From contig NZ_GL891984.1 in NCBI RefSeq assembly GCF_000213555.1, forward strand, positions 25,904-89,903: DNA of 64,000 bases. The letters run 5' to 3'. The stretch comes from Dysgonomonas gadei ATCC BAA-286 (GTDB lineage: Bacteria; Bacteroidota; Bacteroidia; Bacteroidales; Dysgonomonadaceae). Shown here piece after piece: positions 1-9,632 of the stretch (the stretch's first letter is position 1; every line of letters begins with the position of its first letter). Both the position numbers and the translations under genes were made by a program. Below the pieces are notes generated by a model. It searched no databases. It saw nothing but the letters and a program-made list of their open reading frames with translations, and was not told the origin of the DNA.

Positions 1-41
<41 letters not shown>

Positions 42-332
42 ATAAAATAGAGCTAACTTCCAAATATTCAGAAGGAAAATGAGAACAGGTAGATGTGTAT
101 TTTAGGAAAGAAAAACTCATTAAAATAGAATTATACGTTCTGTTTTGCTGCAACAAATGTAAAAAATTAGTTTTCAATAAACAAATTAAAATCTTTTCTT
201 TTACGGTAATTAGTGTTATTTATATATCAAATAGTTCAATTTTTAGTTACAAGTTACTACGCCCTATGGGCAGTTGTAAGTTACGAGTTAGCGGATGTAC
301 AATGGCTAAGCCTGAAGAGATTTTGTCTTATC

Positions 333-432
333 GTCGCATCGCGATTCCGGCCTCGTCCCGCAGGCGGGATACCCAATCCGTAAAGCGGAGGTGTAGGGCA
401 AAATATGGTAGTTGCTATACCCTGCTGATAAT
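333..432 (+). repeat. 100-bp dispersed repeat, copy 1
   Basis: This stretch matches the reverse complement of 63306-63405 over 100 bases without gaps, with 13 mismatches by hand alignment (87 percent). It contains a small perfect hairpin, cccgc-ag-gcggg, at 357-368. Neither copy lies in a credible gene; short frames reading through them are composition artefacts. The rest of the 1-579 gap holds the microsatellite and AT-rich DNA with no gene that I can support. Confidence 0.85.
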
Positions 433-579
433 TGGCTAAAGATAAATTTGCATTATTTGTTAATTCTTTCGCGCAAGCATGACAATTCCTGTTATTTTTT
501 TGTCTCAAATCATCTTTATTCTCACACTTTTATTTTAACTTAGAACAAAAAAATAATACAGTTAATACTTAATGCGCTA

Positions 580-3500
580 ATGGAAAAAATCACATCTACA
601 GAAGTCCTCGAATGGGCAAAACAATTTCTCGACAAAGCAGAAAAAGAGTTAACTCCACAGGAAGTAAAAGAGCAGAAGAAATATGCTTCGCTTATTCAAA
701 CACCTGCCAATAAAACATTGTTGTCCAAAATGTTGGACGAATCTTCTCAGGTAAGAGACAATAAGAAGCTGGCAAAGCGGATGAAGCTCTTGATTGAGGA
801 ATACGGTGTGCCTGATTTTTTTAGTCCGTTCGACCGTTTTCAGCTAAGGCTGTTTACAAGCATAGGATATCTGTTCGATGGTATTTCTATTCCCCTGTTT
901 AAAGAAAGATTGCGTAAAGAAACTGACAAGATAATCATTTCGGAAGAACGCCCCGCTCTTACCGGTCACCTGTCGGGAAGATGGAAAAGTAAGATAGGGC
1001 AGAATGTGAATCTGCTGGGCGAAGTTGTACTTGGAGATGGGGAAGCCAATCACCGCTACCTGCATTATCTGGAAGCACTGAAAGAACCGGATATCAATTA
1101 TATTTCCATTAAGCTGTCAGGTATTTATGCGCAGATACATCCGTTAAGCTACGAACAGAATAAAAAAGAACTCTGTAAACTGGTAGCCACAATATATCAG
1201 CAGGCAATAGATTATCCGTATACAGATCAGGACGGGGTTACCAAACCGAAGTTTGTAAATCTGGATATGGAAGAATATAAAGATACCGAGCTTACCCTTG
1301 ATGTATTCGAAGAAGTATTGAGCATGCCGCAGTTCAAAAATTACAATGCGGGTATTGTTGTACAGGCCTATCTTCCCGATGCGGGGCTGTTTCAGGAACG
1401 TTTGTTGAAGTTTGCCAGGAAACGTTATGCCGAAGGAGGCGCTCCGCTAAAAATGCGTCTGGTGAAAGGTGCGAACCTGCAAATGGAAAGCATTATTTCA
1501 TCATTGAAAGGATGGACAAACCCTGTATTACCTACCAAAGTAGATGTGGATGCGAATTATATGCATATTCTCGATATTGCTTTACAGCCCGAAAATGCAG
1601 AAGCGATGCATGTGGGCGTAGCTTCCCACAACTTTTTCAGTATTGCCTACGCTTATTTGCTGAGCGAAAAATATGGAACATCCGAATATGTGACTTTCGA
1701 AATGCTGGAAGGTATGGCAAACAACCTGCCGCGTGTGATGCGCAATTTCGGAAAACAGATCATACTATATACACCGGTTGTGAAAAAGGAACATTTCCTT
1801 AATGCTGTGTCTTATCTGGTGCGCCGGTTGGATGAAAATACAGGAAAGGATAATTTCCTTAGCTATTCCTTCAATCTGAAACTGGATAGCCCGCAATGGA
1901 ACTTTCTTGCTAACCAGTTTGCAGAAGCGTATAACCAGAAAGACAGTGTGCAACCTAAATCTTTCCGTTCACAAAACCGGAAAGAAAAGCCCGTTCCCGT
2001 AAAAGATATCAATGTATTCCATAATGAGCCCGATACCGATCTCGACTTGCATGAAAATCGTGAATGGGCTTTGGAATCGCTTCGCAAATGGGGAACGCTG
2101 GTAAATGACAAGAATTTTATTGTGCCTGTGCAAATAGGAGATAGGGAAGTGATAACCGCACATAAGAAAAAATATTACGATCGCAGCCGAAATGATGAGG
2201 TCTGCTTCTGTGAAGCCAACCTTTCCTCATTGGAACAGATAAAGGAAATAATCGCTATTGCCGAAGAAGATAAGCCGCAGTGGAGAAAGACAGATATAAA
2301 CAAACGCAACGAGATACTCCATCAGGTAGCCGATAACCTGAGCGCCAAACGTGGCGACCTTATAGGCTGTATGTCTGCTATTACTGGCAAGACCTTTATG
2401 GAAGGAGATGTGGAGGTGTCGGAAGCTATCGATTTCTGTCGCTTCTATCCCATCACAATGAAGCATTTCGATGAACTGAAAACAGTAGAAAATACACCAA
2501 AAGGTATAATCCTTGTTATCCCGCCTTGGAATTTCCCTCTGGCTATCCCTGTCGGGGGAGTAGCTGCTGCACTGGCAGGGGGTAATACGGTGATACTGAA
2601 ACCTGCGACTGTCGCTTTGCCTGTCGCTTGGGAATTTGCTAAATGTTTCTGGGACGCAGGTGTGCCAAAAGAGACATTGCAGGTGGTATGCAGCGCCGAC
2701 CGTTCATCATTGAACTATCTCACAGCACATCCATCTATCAAGCATGTAATACTTACAGGTGGGACGGATACCGCATTCCGCTTATTGGAAAACAGTCCGA
2801 AGACACCGCTTTCAGCTGAAACAGGGGGGAAGAATGCTATCATACTTACAGGCAACGGCGATCAGGATCATGCGATATTAAATGTTGTGTCTTCAGCATT
2901 TAGCAATGCAGGGCAAAAATGTTCGGCATGTTCGCTCTTATTGCTTGATAAGAAGACATACAATGATGAAAATTTCAAATCGAAGTTGAGGGATGCGGTG
3001 ACCAGTATGCGTACTGGTAGTGTTTGGGACACAATGAATATGGTGGGGCCGATGATAACCAACGACAACGATAAACTCTTGCATGCAATAGAAAACCTTG
3101 AAGAAGGAGAATCGTGGCTTGTGGCACCGGAATTCCTCGATGAAAAGAAGTATATGCTCAAACCTACTGTAAAATGGGGGGTGAAGCCGACGAGCTTTAC
3201 ATTCAGAAACGAGTTGTTCGCCCCACTTTTGTCTGTTGTCTGTATAGATGATTTGGAGCAGGGTATCGAATTTGCCAATTCGTCTGAATATGGGCTTACG
3301 GCAGGATTACAAAGTCTGGATGAAGAAGAGCAATTGCTGTGGAAGAACAGTATCGAGGCCGGTAACCTGTATATAAACAGGGGGATTACAGGCGCAATCG
3401 TCAATCGTCAACCGTTTGGCGGAATGAAACGTTCTGCATTTGGCGGAGGGATCAAAGCCGGAGGGCCTAATTATGTGTCCTGCTTTGTGGAATTTGCTGA

Positions 3501-4086
3501 AAATGAAGTTCCTGTAACCTCTGTTAAATCTCAGTTGAGCGATCTGGTAGATACCGATAAAGATAAAAACCGCTTGAACTATGCCGCGGAAAGCTATAAG
3601 AACGCTTGGGGTACGGAGTTCTCTTTAGAAAGAGATGTAAACCATATCTATGGCGAAGAAAATATATTCCGCTACCTGCCGTTGAAGAGTATAGGCGTGC
3701 GTGTTCAGGAAGATGATGACCTGTGTGATATTTTGCTGATCCTTTTGGCTGCAACAATAGCTAAGACTCCTGTTACTGTAAGTATTTCCGGTTCGGACAG
3801 TAAATTGCAGGCTATAGAGAAAGCAGCTTTGACTTTATTGGGGATCGTTATCAAAATGCAGGACGAAGACAGGTTTGTGGAAGAGATAGAGAACTATGAA
3901 CGTATCCGCATTTGTTCTCCGGCTGCATCCGATGATATATATCTGAAAGCAGCAAAACTTGGCAAACATATCGCAAATAACAAACCCCTTATGGAAGGAC
4001 GTCTCGAAATGCTTCATTATCTGAAGGAGCAAAGCATTGCTTACGAATATCACCGATACGGAAGTATATTCGGAGATGATAAATAA
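580..4086 (+). CDS. putA: Bifunctional proline dehydrogenase / delta-1-pyrroline-5-carboxylate dehydrogenase (PutA-type)
   Basis: This enzyme oxidises proline to glutamate in two steps, with FAD in the first domain and NAD in the second. The 1168-residue protein has a proline dehydrogenase barrel at about residues 60-460, with KLSGIYAQIHP near 180, RLVKGANLQME near 293 and the substrate-binding YLVRRLDEN near 411. An aldehyde dehydrogenase domain spans about 600-985, with PPWNFPLAIP near 647, the ETGGKN glutamate near 747 and the catalytic Cys in NAGQKCSACS near 780. The last 180 residues are an extension without a recognised motif. No N-terminal DNA-binding domain is seen, so it is probably not self-regulating like the E. 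coli protein. It appears monocistronic; the ATG at 580 fits the family N terminus. Confidence 0.93.
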   Translation: MEKITSTEVLEWAKQFLDKAEKELTPQEVKEQKKYASLIQTPANKTLLSKMLDESSQVRDNKKLAKRMKLLIEEYGVPDFFSPFDRFQLRLFTSIGYLFDGISIPLFKERLRKETDKIIISEERPALTGHLSGRWKSKIGQNVNLLGEVVLGDGEANHRYLHYLEALKEPDINYISIKLSGIYAQIHPLSYEQNKKELCKLVATIYQQAIDYPYTDQDGVTKPKFVNLDMEEYKDTELTLDVFEEVLSMPQFKNYNAGIVVQAYLPDAGLFQERLLKFARKRYAEGGAPLKMRLVKGANLQMESIISSLKGWTNPVLPTKVDVDANYMHILDIALQPENAEAMHVGVASHNFFSIAYAYLLSEKYGTSEYVTFEMLEGMANNLPRVMRNFGKQIILYTPVVKKEHFLNAVSYLVRRLDENTGKDNFLSYSFNLKLDSPQWNFLANQFAEAYNQKDSVQPKSFRSQNRKEKPVPVKDINVFHNEPDTDLDLHENREWALESLRKWGTLVNDKNFIVPVQIGDREVITAHKKKYYDRSRNDEVCFCEANLSSLEQIKEIIAIAEEDKPQWRKTDINKRNEILHQVADNLSAKRGDLIGCMSAITGKTFMEGDVEVSEAIDFCRFYPITMKHFDELKTVENTPKGIILVIPPWNFPLAIPVGGVAAALAGGNTVILKPATVALPVAWEFAKCFWDAGVPKETLQVVCSADRSSLNYLTAHPSIKHVILTGGTDTAFRLLENSPKTPLSAETGGKNAIILTGNGDQDHAILNVVSSAFSNAGQKCSACSLLLLDKKTYNDENFKSKLRDAVTSMRTGSVWDTMNMVGPMITNDNDKLLHAIENLEEGESWLVAPEFLDEKKYMLKPTVKWGVKPTSFTFRNELFAPLLSVVCIDDLEQGIEFANSSEYGLTAGLQSLDEEEQLLWKNSIEAGNLYINRGITGAIVNRQPFGGMKRSAFGGGIKAGGPNYVSCFVEFAENEVPVTSVKSQLSDLVDTDKDKNRLNYAAESYKNAWGTEFSLERDVNHIYGEENIFRYLPLKSIGVRVQEDDDLCDILLILLAATIAKTPVTVSISGSDSKLQAIEKAALTLLGIVIKMQDEDRFVEEIENYERIRICSPAASDDIYLKAAKLGKHIANNKPLMEGRLEMLHYLKEQSIAYEYHRYGSIFGDDK

Positions 4087-4111
4087 TATGGCGGCTTTGA
4101 TAAATTTTAGC

Positions 4112-4119
4112 TATATTTG
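4112..4119 (+). promoter_or_regulatory. Candidate -7 box for the 4209 gene
   Basis: TATATTTG matches the Bacteroidota -7 consensus TAnnTTTG and lies 89 nt before the start codon. No good TTTG -33 box stands at the expected 19-21 nt spacing, so this is a weak call. Confidence 0.4.
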
Positions 4120-4208
4120 TGGTTACCTCTTTTTGTGAGGACAATTCCGGATTACTGTAATCCGACAGAAAAACAAAATCCAAATATAACATTCAAATAA
4201 AGGAAAAG

Positions 4209-5114
4209 ATGAAACCTACATTGTTTATTTTGGCGGCCGGAATGGGTAGCCGCTACGGAGGCCTCAAACAGCTTGACGGACTTGGCCCTCATGGGGAGAC
4301 CATCATGGATTACTCTGTGTATGATGCTATACAGGCAGGTTTTGGCAAAATAGTATTTGTTATCAGACACTCTTTTGAGAAAGAATTCAGAGAAAAAGTG
4401 ATTTCTAAATATGAGGACAAAATATCTGTAGAGGTCGTTTTTCAGGAATTAGACTATATTCCAGCAGGTTTTGTACCGAATCCCGATAGAGAAAAACCGT
4501 GGGGTACAAACCATGCCTTGCTGATGGGGAAAGATGTTATCAATGAACCTTTTGGCATTATCAACGCTGATGATTTCTATGGTCGTTCCAGTTTTCAGAT
4601 TTTAGCAGGCATGCTCAAGACTATGGGCGATAAGACCCGTAGCTATTGTATGATAGGCTATCTGTTAGGTAATACCCTTTCCGAAAGCGGAACAGTGGCG
4701 CGTGGTGTATGTCAGCTCGACGATGAAAATTATCTGACCAAAGTCGTAGAACGGACGCAGATAGAACGTATCGATGGTGTTCCCTGCTACAAAGACGAAG
4801 ATGGTACATGGAAAAAACTGACCGATACAACTCCTGTATCGATGAATATGTGGGGGTTCACACCCGACTATTTCGACTTGTCGGAAAAAAGTTTTGAAAA
4901 CTTCCTGAAAGAAAACCAGAACAACCTCAAGGCTGAATTTCTGATTCCTACGGTGGTTAACGATTTGGTAGAGAAGAAAGAAGTAAGAGTGAAACTGATA
5001 AATACACCATCGGTCTGGTTTGGTATTACATACGCCACCGATCGTCCTGAAGTAGCCCTACGCATACAGGAATTAGTAGATGAGAGAATTTATCCGGAAA
5101 AGCTCTTCGGATAA
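4209..5114 (+). CDS. Nucleotidyltransferase (sugar-1-phosphate nucleotidylyltransferase-like)
   Basis: This 301-residue cytoplasmic protein has the nucleotidyltransferase signature LAAGMGSRYGGLKQ at residues 8-21 and the metal-binding INADDFYG near 117-124. These are hallmarks of enzymes that couple a sugar phosphate to a nucleotide. The particular sugar and nucleotide cannot be read from sequence, and no partner kinase or glycosyltransferase lies beside it. The start follows a strong AGGAAAAG ribosome binding site. It ends just before a bidirectional terminator and is convergent with the next gene. Confidence 0.8.
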   Translation: MKPTLFILAAGMGSRYGGLKQLDGLGPHGETIMDYSVYDAIQAGFGKIVFVIRHSFEKEFREKVISKYEDKISVEVVFQELDYIPAGFVPNPDREKPWGTNHALLMGKDVINEPFGIINADDFYGRSSFQILAGMLKTMGDKTRSYCMIGYLLGNTLSESGTVARGVCQLDDENYLTKVVERTQIERIDGVPCYKDEDGTWKKLTDTTPVSMNMWGFTPDYFDLSEKSFENFLKENQNNLKAEFLIPTVVNDLVEKKEVRVKLINTPSVWFGITYATDRPEVALRIQELVDERIYPEKLFG

Positions 5115-5132
5115 TCTTATACTTTATACATA

Positions 5133-5171
5133 AAAAAGGGAAAGTCTTCTTTATCGATGCTTTCCCTTTTT
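5133..5171. terminator. Bidirectional intrinsic terminator
   Basis: A perfect 12-bp stem (aaaaagggaaag at 5133-5144 against ctttcccttttt at 5160-5171) has a 15-nt loop. The A and T runs at its ends allow termination on both strands. It sits between the convergent genes ending at 5114 and 5202. Confidence 0.88.
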
Positions 5172-5201
5172 GCGTATATAGTAAGGTCTGGAAGATTCCT
5201 T

Positions 5202-5639
5202 TTAGTGAGATACCTTGATTAAATTACCTGTCTGATTGAAATTCAATTCGGCCGCATCTGCTAATTTTACCCTATAGCCGTACGATTTATGTTTCACCTT
5301 TACAATAGCTTTCTGTGGGTAGTTTTTCGCTATATAGGCAATTGCAGGCTTAGGTAATATATCTATAATGCTTTTGGGTAGGGGGGTATAGTCACTTTCT
5401 ATTTCTTCCCAGTCGCCGTTCCCGTCAAACTGTACCTTAATACCATTTTTGTATTTTACCTTACACTCTCCGTCTTTTGCATCATACTTTAGTTTATCTA
5501 TCTCGTATTTACTGAAATGCCTGTCCAGAAATACCTGCACCTTTTCAGGTATATTATTTCTGTATTGCAAAGAAGGGAAAGTATTAACCTTTGTAGCACA
5601 GCTCAATAATAATATGGACAGTACCAAATATATTCTCAT
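5202..5639 (-). CDS. PepSY-like putative lipoprotein
   Basis: This is a 145-residue exported protein. Its short signal ends in the lipobox LLSC, so it is probably lipid-anchored. The mature part holds two repeats of the PepSY-like/BLIP-like fold, recognisable by VQFDGNGDWEEI near residue 70 and LNFNQTGNLIKV near the C terminus, each following a beta-rich KVKYKNG or YRVKLAD stretch. Such proteins are common in the Bacteroidota envelope. Their function is unknown; peptidase inhibition has been proposed for the wider superfamily. It stands alone on the minus strand, convergent with the nucleotidyltransferase gene. Confidence 0.75.
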   Translation of the reverse strand: MRIYLVLSILLLSCATKVNTFPSLQYRNNIPEKVQVFLDRHFSKYEIDKLKYDAKDGECKVKYKNGIKVQFDGNGDWEEIESDYTPLPKSIIDILPKPAIAYIAKNYPQKAIVKVKHKSYGYRVKLADAAELNFNQTGNLIKVSH

Positions 5640-5747
5640 AACAATCTTTATTTATTTTGTATAAAGCAGAGTACCCTATACAGACGGTACCCTGCTATTA
5701 TTGTGGTTTTGTAAAGACTATAAAAGTTTGGTTTGATCTATAATAAT

Positions 5748-6668
5748 TTAGTATTTCTCATTGTTCTCGTACCACCGGAAAACTATAACGCCCATGCCTG
5801 ATGCTGAGTTTATCTGAAAACCTCCTCCATTCAGTTTACCTTGTACTTTCGTCTTCGAAGTCGTTCCTTTGAAATTAGAACTATTGAGTATATATGCATT
5901 GATATTTGTAGAGGACTGCAAGTCTAAAGTGGCTTTAGTATCTTTCGGTAATACCAGTTGAATATTCCCCTTGGATAGTTTTGTATTCATGGATTCCGAA
6001 GCACTCGTATTAATCATTCCTATATATCCGGATTCGGATTCTACTGTAAAGTTCCTACCCGACGAATCAATATATTTGATTGATCCGGATATGGACTTAG
6101 CAGTATGATTGTTTCCACTTATGTTTTTCACCATGATACTACCTTTGGCTATACTTAGAGCTGTGGATACGCTTTCAGGTGTGAAAATCTTGATAGAGAC
6201 CCTTAGCTTACGGTAGTCTGTACCTTGTATTACGTCACTCTTTTCAGAAACATTGGCTACTATTTCAGTATCGTTGGCATATGACTCTATATTATAGTAC
6301 TTTTCCAATATTGTTTTTATCTGTTCATCGGTTAAGTCTATACTTTCGTTGTCTGCCTTTGCATAAATATATATGGCTGTTTGTTCTTTATAACCACCGA
6401 ATACAGCTATATGTCCATTTTGAGTAGTAGAAGCGGATACCTTTTTTATCGGGTGAGTGCTTAGTGCATATGTCCGTGTATATCTGATCGAATCTCCCAA
6501 ATAAGCCGCATCGGTAGGAATGTTTAAGACATCATTCTTAGACGGACCTTCCTGTACATCTACAATATTATAATCTATTATATCGTCTCGGTCAGAGCTG
6601 CAAGCTGGTGTAATCAGAAGAAGTAGCCCTGTGATTAAGCTAGCTGCAAGATTGAAATACTGTTTCAT
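5748..6668 (-). CDS. DUF4097-like beta-rich lipoprotein
   Basis: This 306-residue protein has an N-terminal signal ending in the lipobox LLITPACSSD, followed by acidic residues as in many Bacteroidota surface lipoproteins. The second half is made of repeating short strands (IMVKNISGNN, IKYIDSSGRNF, IGMINTSAS, IQLVLPKDTKATLDL), the pattern of a DUF4097-type beta-solenoid. These proteins are often linked to envelope stress systems, but no sigma or anti-sigma gene is next to it. A -7-like box TAGCTTTG on the minus strand lies at 6732-6725. The function is unknown. Confidence 0.7.
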   Translation of the reverse strand: MKQYFNLAASLITGLLLLITPACSSDRDDIIDYNIVDVQEGPSKNDVLNIPTDAAYLGDSIRYTRTYALSTHPIKKVSASTTQNGHIAVFGGYKEQTAIYIYAKADNESIDLTDEQIKTILEKYYNIESYANDTEIVANVSEKSDVIQGTDYRKLRVSIKIFTPESVSTALSIAKGSIMVKNISGNNHTAKSISGSIKYIDSSGRNFTVESESGYIGMINTSASESMNTKLSKGNIQLVLPKDTKATLDLQSSTNINAYILNSSNFKGTTSKTKVQGKLNGGGFQINSASGMGVIVFRWYENNEKY

Positions 6669-6834
6669 AATGTTGTCTTTTATTAATAATGGTTTGTGTA
6701 TAGCTTATATTATAATTACAGATGCAAAGCTAAATGAAGAACCTGTAGAAAATCTGTAGAGGGGGTAGAACAGGCTTAAGCTTTCTGCCAGATGTGATCC
6801 TTTGTCTGTTTGAGCATTCATATCAATGCAAAAA

Positions 6835-6867
6835 AAAGCCCTGTGATTTTATATATCACAGGGCTTT
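6835..6867 (-). terminator. Intrinsic terminator of the export operon
   Basis: A 13-bp perfect stem (6835-6847 with 6855-6867, core agccctgtgat/atcacagggct) has a 7-nt loop. A run of A at 6831-6837 reads as a U-tract on the minus strand. It lies 39 nt after the TolC-like gene stop. Confidence 0.88.
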
Positions 6868-6905
6868 AATCATTATGGAAGGCGCTTCACTAAACTACTA
6901 TATCT

Positions 6906-8234
6906 TTATTCTATATCGATTTCTTTACCTTGATAGAAATCCAGAATCTTTGCTCTGAATATGAAATCGTATTTCGCTTGTATACGTTCCGATTTGCTGG
7001 TCAGTAATTTTGTTTGGGCTTCGTTAAATTCAAATACAGTCGATTTACCAATGTCGTAACGTTCACGGGCATATTTGAACGATTCGTCAGCGGCTTCATA
7101 AGCCTTACTTGCCGAATTATACTTGGCCTGGGACGAAACTGCACTCTGGTATGCTTGCTGAATCTCTTTATATAATGCAAGTTTCACATTGTCAAGCGCT
7201 AAATTCTGGTTCTCGATGCTTAGGCGTGCACTTCGTACTCTGTTTCTTGTTTCGAAACGGTTAAAGATAGGAATACTTAAGCTAAAACTCAAATATTCGG
7301 AGCCGAAATCTCTGATCTGTTTACTAAAACTTACATTGTCTTGTCCCGATACACTCTGGTATGAAGTGCTATAACCTGCGCTGAATCCAAGAGTAGGCCA
7401 ATAACCAGCCTGAGCCACTTTCAAAGTCTTCTTGCTGCTCTCAAGTTTATATTCAGCTTCCTTTATATGAGGTTTAATACCCAGAGCCATCTGATAGACC
7501 TGATTCGGCGGAAGTACGCTCCCCAGATTATTATCTACTATATTGTCAACTTTCGGCTCTTCAATATCGAAAGCGTCGTTCGATGCAAGGTTCAGGGCCT
7601 GAGACAAATTCAGGAGCGACAGAGCCAGGTCATTGTCGGCCATTGTCACGTTCGATTCATCTTTTGCCAGCTGGGCTTTTATATCATACAATTGCGATGT
7701 CGGTACTTTGCCTGATTCGACCAGCATACTGGTGCGCTCTACCTGCTGTTTGCTCAATCCTGCCTGTTCCTGATACGCCTTGAGTATTTCTTTTTTGAAC
7801 AATACATCGAGGTATAAGGATACCACCTGTAATTCCAGGTTCTCCTGAGCTTTTTTCAAACCCTCCATTGCTGCCTGTAAAGTCAGTTCATCGGCCTTTA
7901 TCTGGTTAGGAATCCTGAAACCAGTGAATATAGGGACAGAGGTCGATACACTGAATGACGAACGGGATGAGTTTACTGCTTCGGAGACGTTTGTACCCAA
8001 AGTAGACCGCCCGAAGTTGAAACTTTGTCCCATACTGGCATTCAGGTCGGGCAGACGGCTGTTTTTACTGGTGCTCAGGTTTATTTCCGAGTTTTTTACA
8101 TCCAGCGATTGCTGTTTCAGTTCTATATTATTCTCGACGGCATAATCGACACATTGTCTTAGTGTCCATTTGTTCTGAGCCTGAGAACATAGACAAACAA
8201 GTAATAAACTGCACGATATTATATATTTTTTCAT
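6906..8234 (-). CDS. TolC-family outer membrane efflux protein
   Basis: This is the outer membrane channel of a tripartite exporter. The 442-residue protein has a cleavable signal (residues 1-19) and opens with WTLRQCVDYAVENNIELKQ, the usual start of the first outer membrane efflux domain. Two long alpha-helical repeats with LDVLFKKE and QAYQSAVSSQAKYN segments form the periplasmic barrel, separated by beta-hairpins such as LSFSLSIPIFNRF. It is the last gene of a minus-strand cluster. The adaptor gene upstream ends 9 nt before it, and a strong terminator follows. Confidence 0.92.
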   Translation of the reverse strand: MKKYIISCSLLLVCLCSQAQNKWTLRQCVDYAVENNIELKQQSLDVKNSEINLSTSKNSRLPDLNASMGQSFNFGRSTLGTNVSEAVNSSRSSFSVSTSVPIFTGFRIPNQIKADELTLQAAMEGLKKAQENLELQVVSLYLDVLFKKEILKAYQEQAGLSKQQVERTSMLVESGKVPTSQLYDIKAQLAKDESNVTMADNDLALSLLNLSQALNLASNDAFDIEEPKVDNIVDNNLGSVLPPNQVYQMALGIKPHIKEAEYKLESSKKTLKVAQAGYWPTLGFSAGYSTSYQSVSGQDNVSFSKQIRDFGSEYLSFSLSIPIFNRFETRNRVRSARLSIENQNLALDNVKLALYKEIQQAYQSAVSSQAKYNSASKAYEAADESFKYARERYDIGKSTVFEFNEAQTKLLTSKSERIQAKYDFIFRAKILDFYQGKEIDIE

Positions 8235-8243
8235 ATGCGTCTG

Positions 8244-9368
8244 TTAATTTTTAGGAGCTTCTTTTGGCTTGTCCGAAACTTCATTGCCTCTGACTTTCTG
8301 GCCTTTGCTGAGTCCCTCTTTTACTTCTACTTTTATTCCGTCCGACAATCCTACTTTTACCAGCTTTTTGTCAAATACCTGCTTGTGGTTGGTAGTGTCT
8401 GTCAGTATATAAACGAAAGATGAGTCGTTGCTGAATGTGATTGTACTTTCGGGTATGGTCAATACCTTTTCCACTTTAGCCAATACGATCTCGGCGTTGG
8501 CGCTATATCCGGCTCTCACCATCACTGTATCGGGGATGCGGGCGGCAGCCTTTATTTCAAACAGGATGGCTCCGTTTTCCTCTACTCCTTTAGGTGCGAT
8601 ATACTCTAATATTGCATCAAATTTTTTACCTTCAATAGCCCCTACCGACAATTTGATCGGCATACCTGTATGTACGCGGCCTACTTCAGTTTCGTCTATC
8701 TTTCCGATGAATATCATATCATTCATGTTTGCTACAGTGGCGATAGTGGTACCGTCGTTGAATGTGTTGGCCTGTATCACCGAGTTACCGGCTTTTACCG
8801 GTACATCCAATATCATACCTGTGATGGTAGAACGGATTTGTGTGTTGCTATATTGTGCCGTTTTTTTAGATATACCGGTTTTTACGATATCCAGATTGTC
8901 TTTCGAATTTTCCAGTTCCTCGATAGCCTTTTTGTAATCGGCATCCGATTTGTCCATTTCTTCTTTGGCTATCACTCCCTTCGAAAACAGGTCTTTTTGT
9001 CGTTCATGTTCAGCTCTTACCTGTGTAAGGTTAATCTGTGCTACATTTACACGTGATTCGGCAGAGTTCAACTGGGCAACTTCGGGTATAACCTTTACGG
9101 TGGCAATAATATCTCCCTGTTTTACAAAGTCACCTGCTTCTTTAAGAACCTCCGATATAATACCGGATATCTGCGGCTTGATTAAAATTTCATCACGGGG
9201 CGATACTTTACCTGTTGCTACTGAAGTATTTTCCACATTTCCTTCTTCAACGGTAGTGATTTCGTATCTGACTTCTTTAGGCTGCGATTTTTTCCAAAGG
9301 AAAAAGAATGTGCCAAGGACCACTAATCCTATAATCACAAACAGTGCTATTCTGAGAACCTTTTTCAT
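8244..9368 (-). CDS. MacA/HlyD-type periplasmic adaptor subunit
   Basis: The adaptor links the inner membrane transporter to the TolC-like channel. The 374-residue protein has one N-terminal membrane anchor (about 6-27), a split lipoyl domain beginning near residue 43 with GKVSPRDEILIKPQISG, and an alpha-helical hairpin at about 95-165 (QRAEHERQKDLF-like heptads). Beta-barrel and membrane-proximal domains follow. It is 9 nt from the TolC-like gene. A 264-bp gap upstream holds two copies of a palindrome that may be an operator, so adaptor and channel may have their own promoter within the cluster. Confidence 0.9.
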   Translation of the reverse strand: MKKVLRIALFVIIGLVVLGTFFFLWKKSQPKEVRYEITTVEEGNVENTSVATGKVSPRDEILIKPQISGIISEVLKEAGDFVKQGDIIATVKVIPEVAQLNSAESRVNVAQINLTQVRAEHERQKDLFSKGVIAKEEMDKSDADYKKAIEELENSKDNLDIVKTGISKKTAQYSNTQIRSTITGMILDVPVKAGNSVIQANTFNDGTTIATVANMNDMIFIGKIDETEVGRVHTGMPIKLSVGAIEGKKFDAILEYIAPKGVEENGAILFEIKAAARIPDTVMVRAGYSANAEIVLAKVEKVLTIPESTITFSNDSSFVYILTDTTNHKQVFDKKLVKVGLSDGIKVEVKEGLSKGQKVRGNEVSDKPKEAPKN

Positions 9369-9423
9369 ATAATATATAGTTTACAATTTTTTTTCTGTTA
9401 TATTATTAATCATCATCCAAAAA

Positions 9424-9525
9424 GTAACAAAGGTTACACTATTTACAGTTAACAGTAAACAGTTAGCAGTCAACAATTAGAACTCCTTTATACTTACTAC
9501 TTGTTAAAAGGTAACAAAGGTTACA
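9424..9525. promoter_or_regulatory. Pair of GTAAC-AAAG-GTTAC palindromes, candidate operator
   Basis: The 15-base word gtaacaaaggttaca occurs at 9424-9438 and again at 9511-9525, 87 nt apart, in the gap upstream of the adaptor gene. Each copy is an inverted repeat of gtaac with a 4-nt spacer, as expected for a dimeric repressor. No regulator gene is adjacent, so the binding protein is unknown. Confidence 0.55.
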
Positions 9526-9632
9526 ACTTTATCATACTTTTTGATGTGTCACATTTTTTATTTTACCGTCTCTGACTCTACAGAGGCTTGTATGTTTACG
9601 GCAATGAGCCGGCTATTTATATATAGATAAAT

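Noticed and set aside
95..508. Short open frames on both strands at the left end
   Set aside because: They run through the 100-bp repeat and AT-rich DNA, have no signal or family features, and their translation resembles the spurious frame at the other repeat copy.
2868..3404. A 178-codon open frame opposite the PutA gene
   Set aside because: It is entirely antisense to a clearly coding region and has low-complexity composition typical of a shadow frame.
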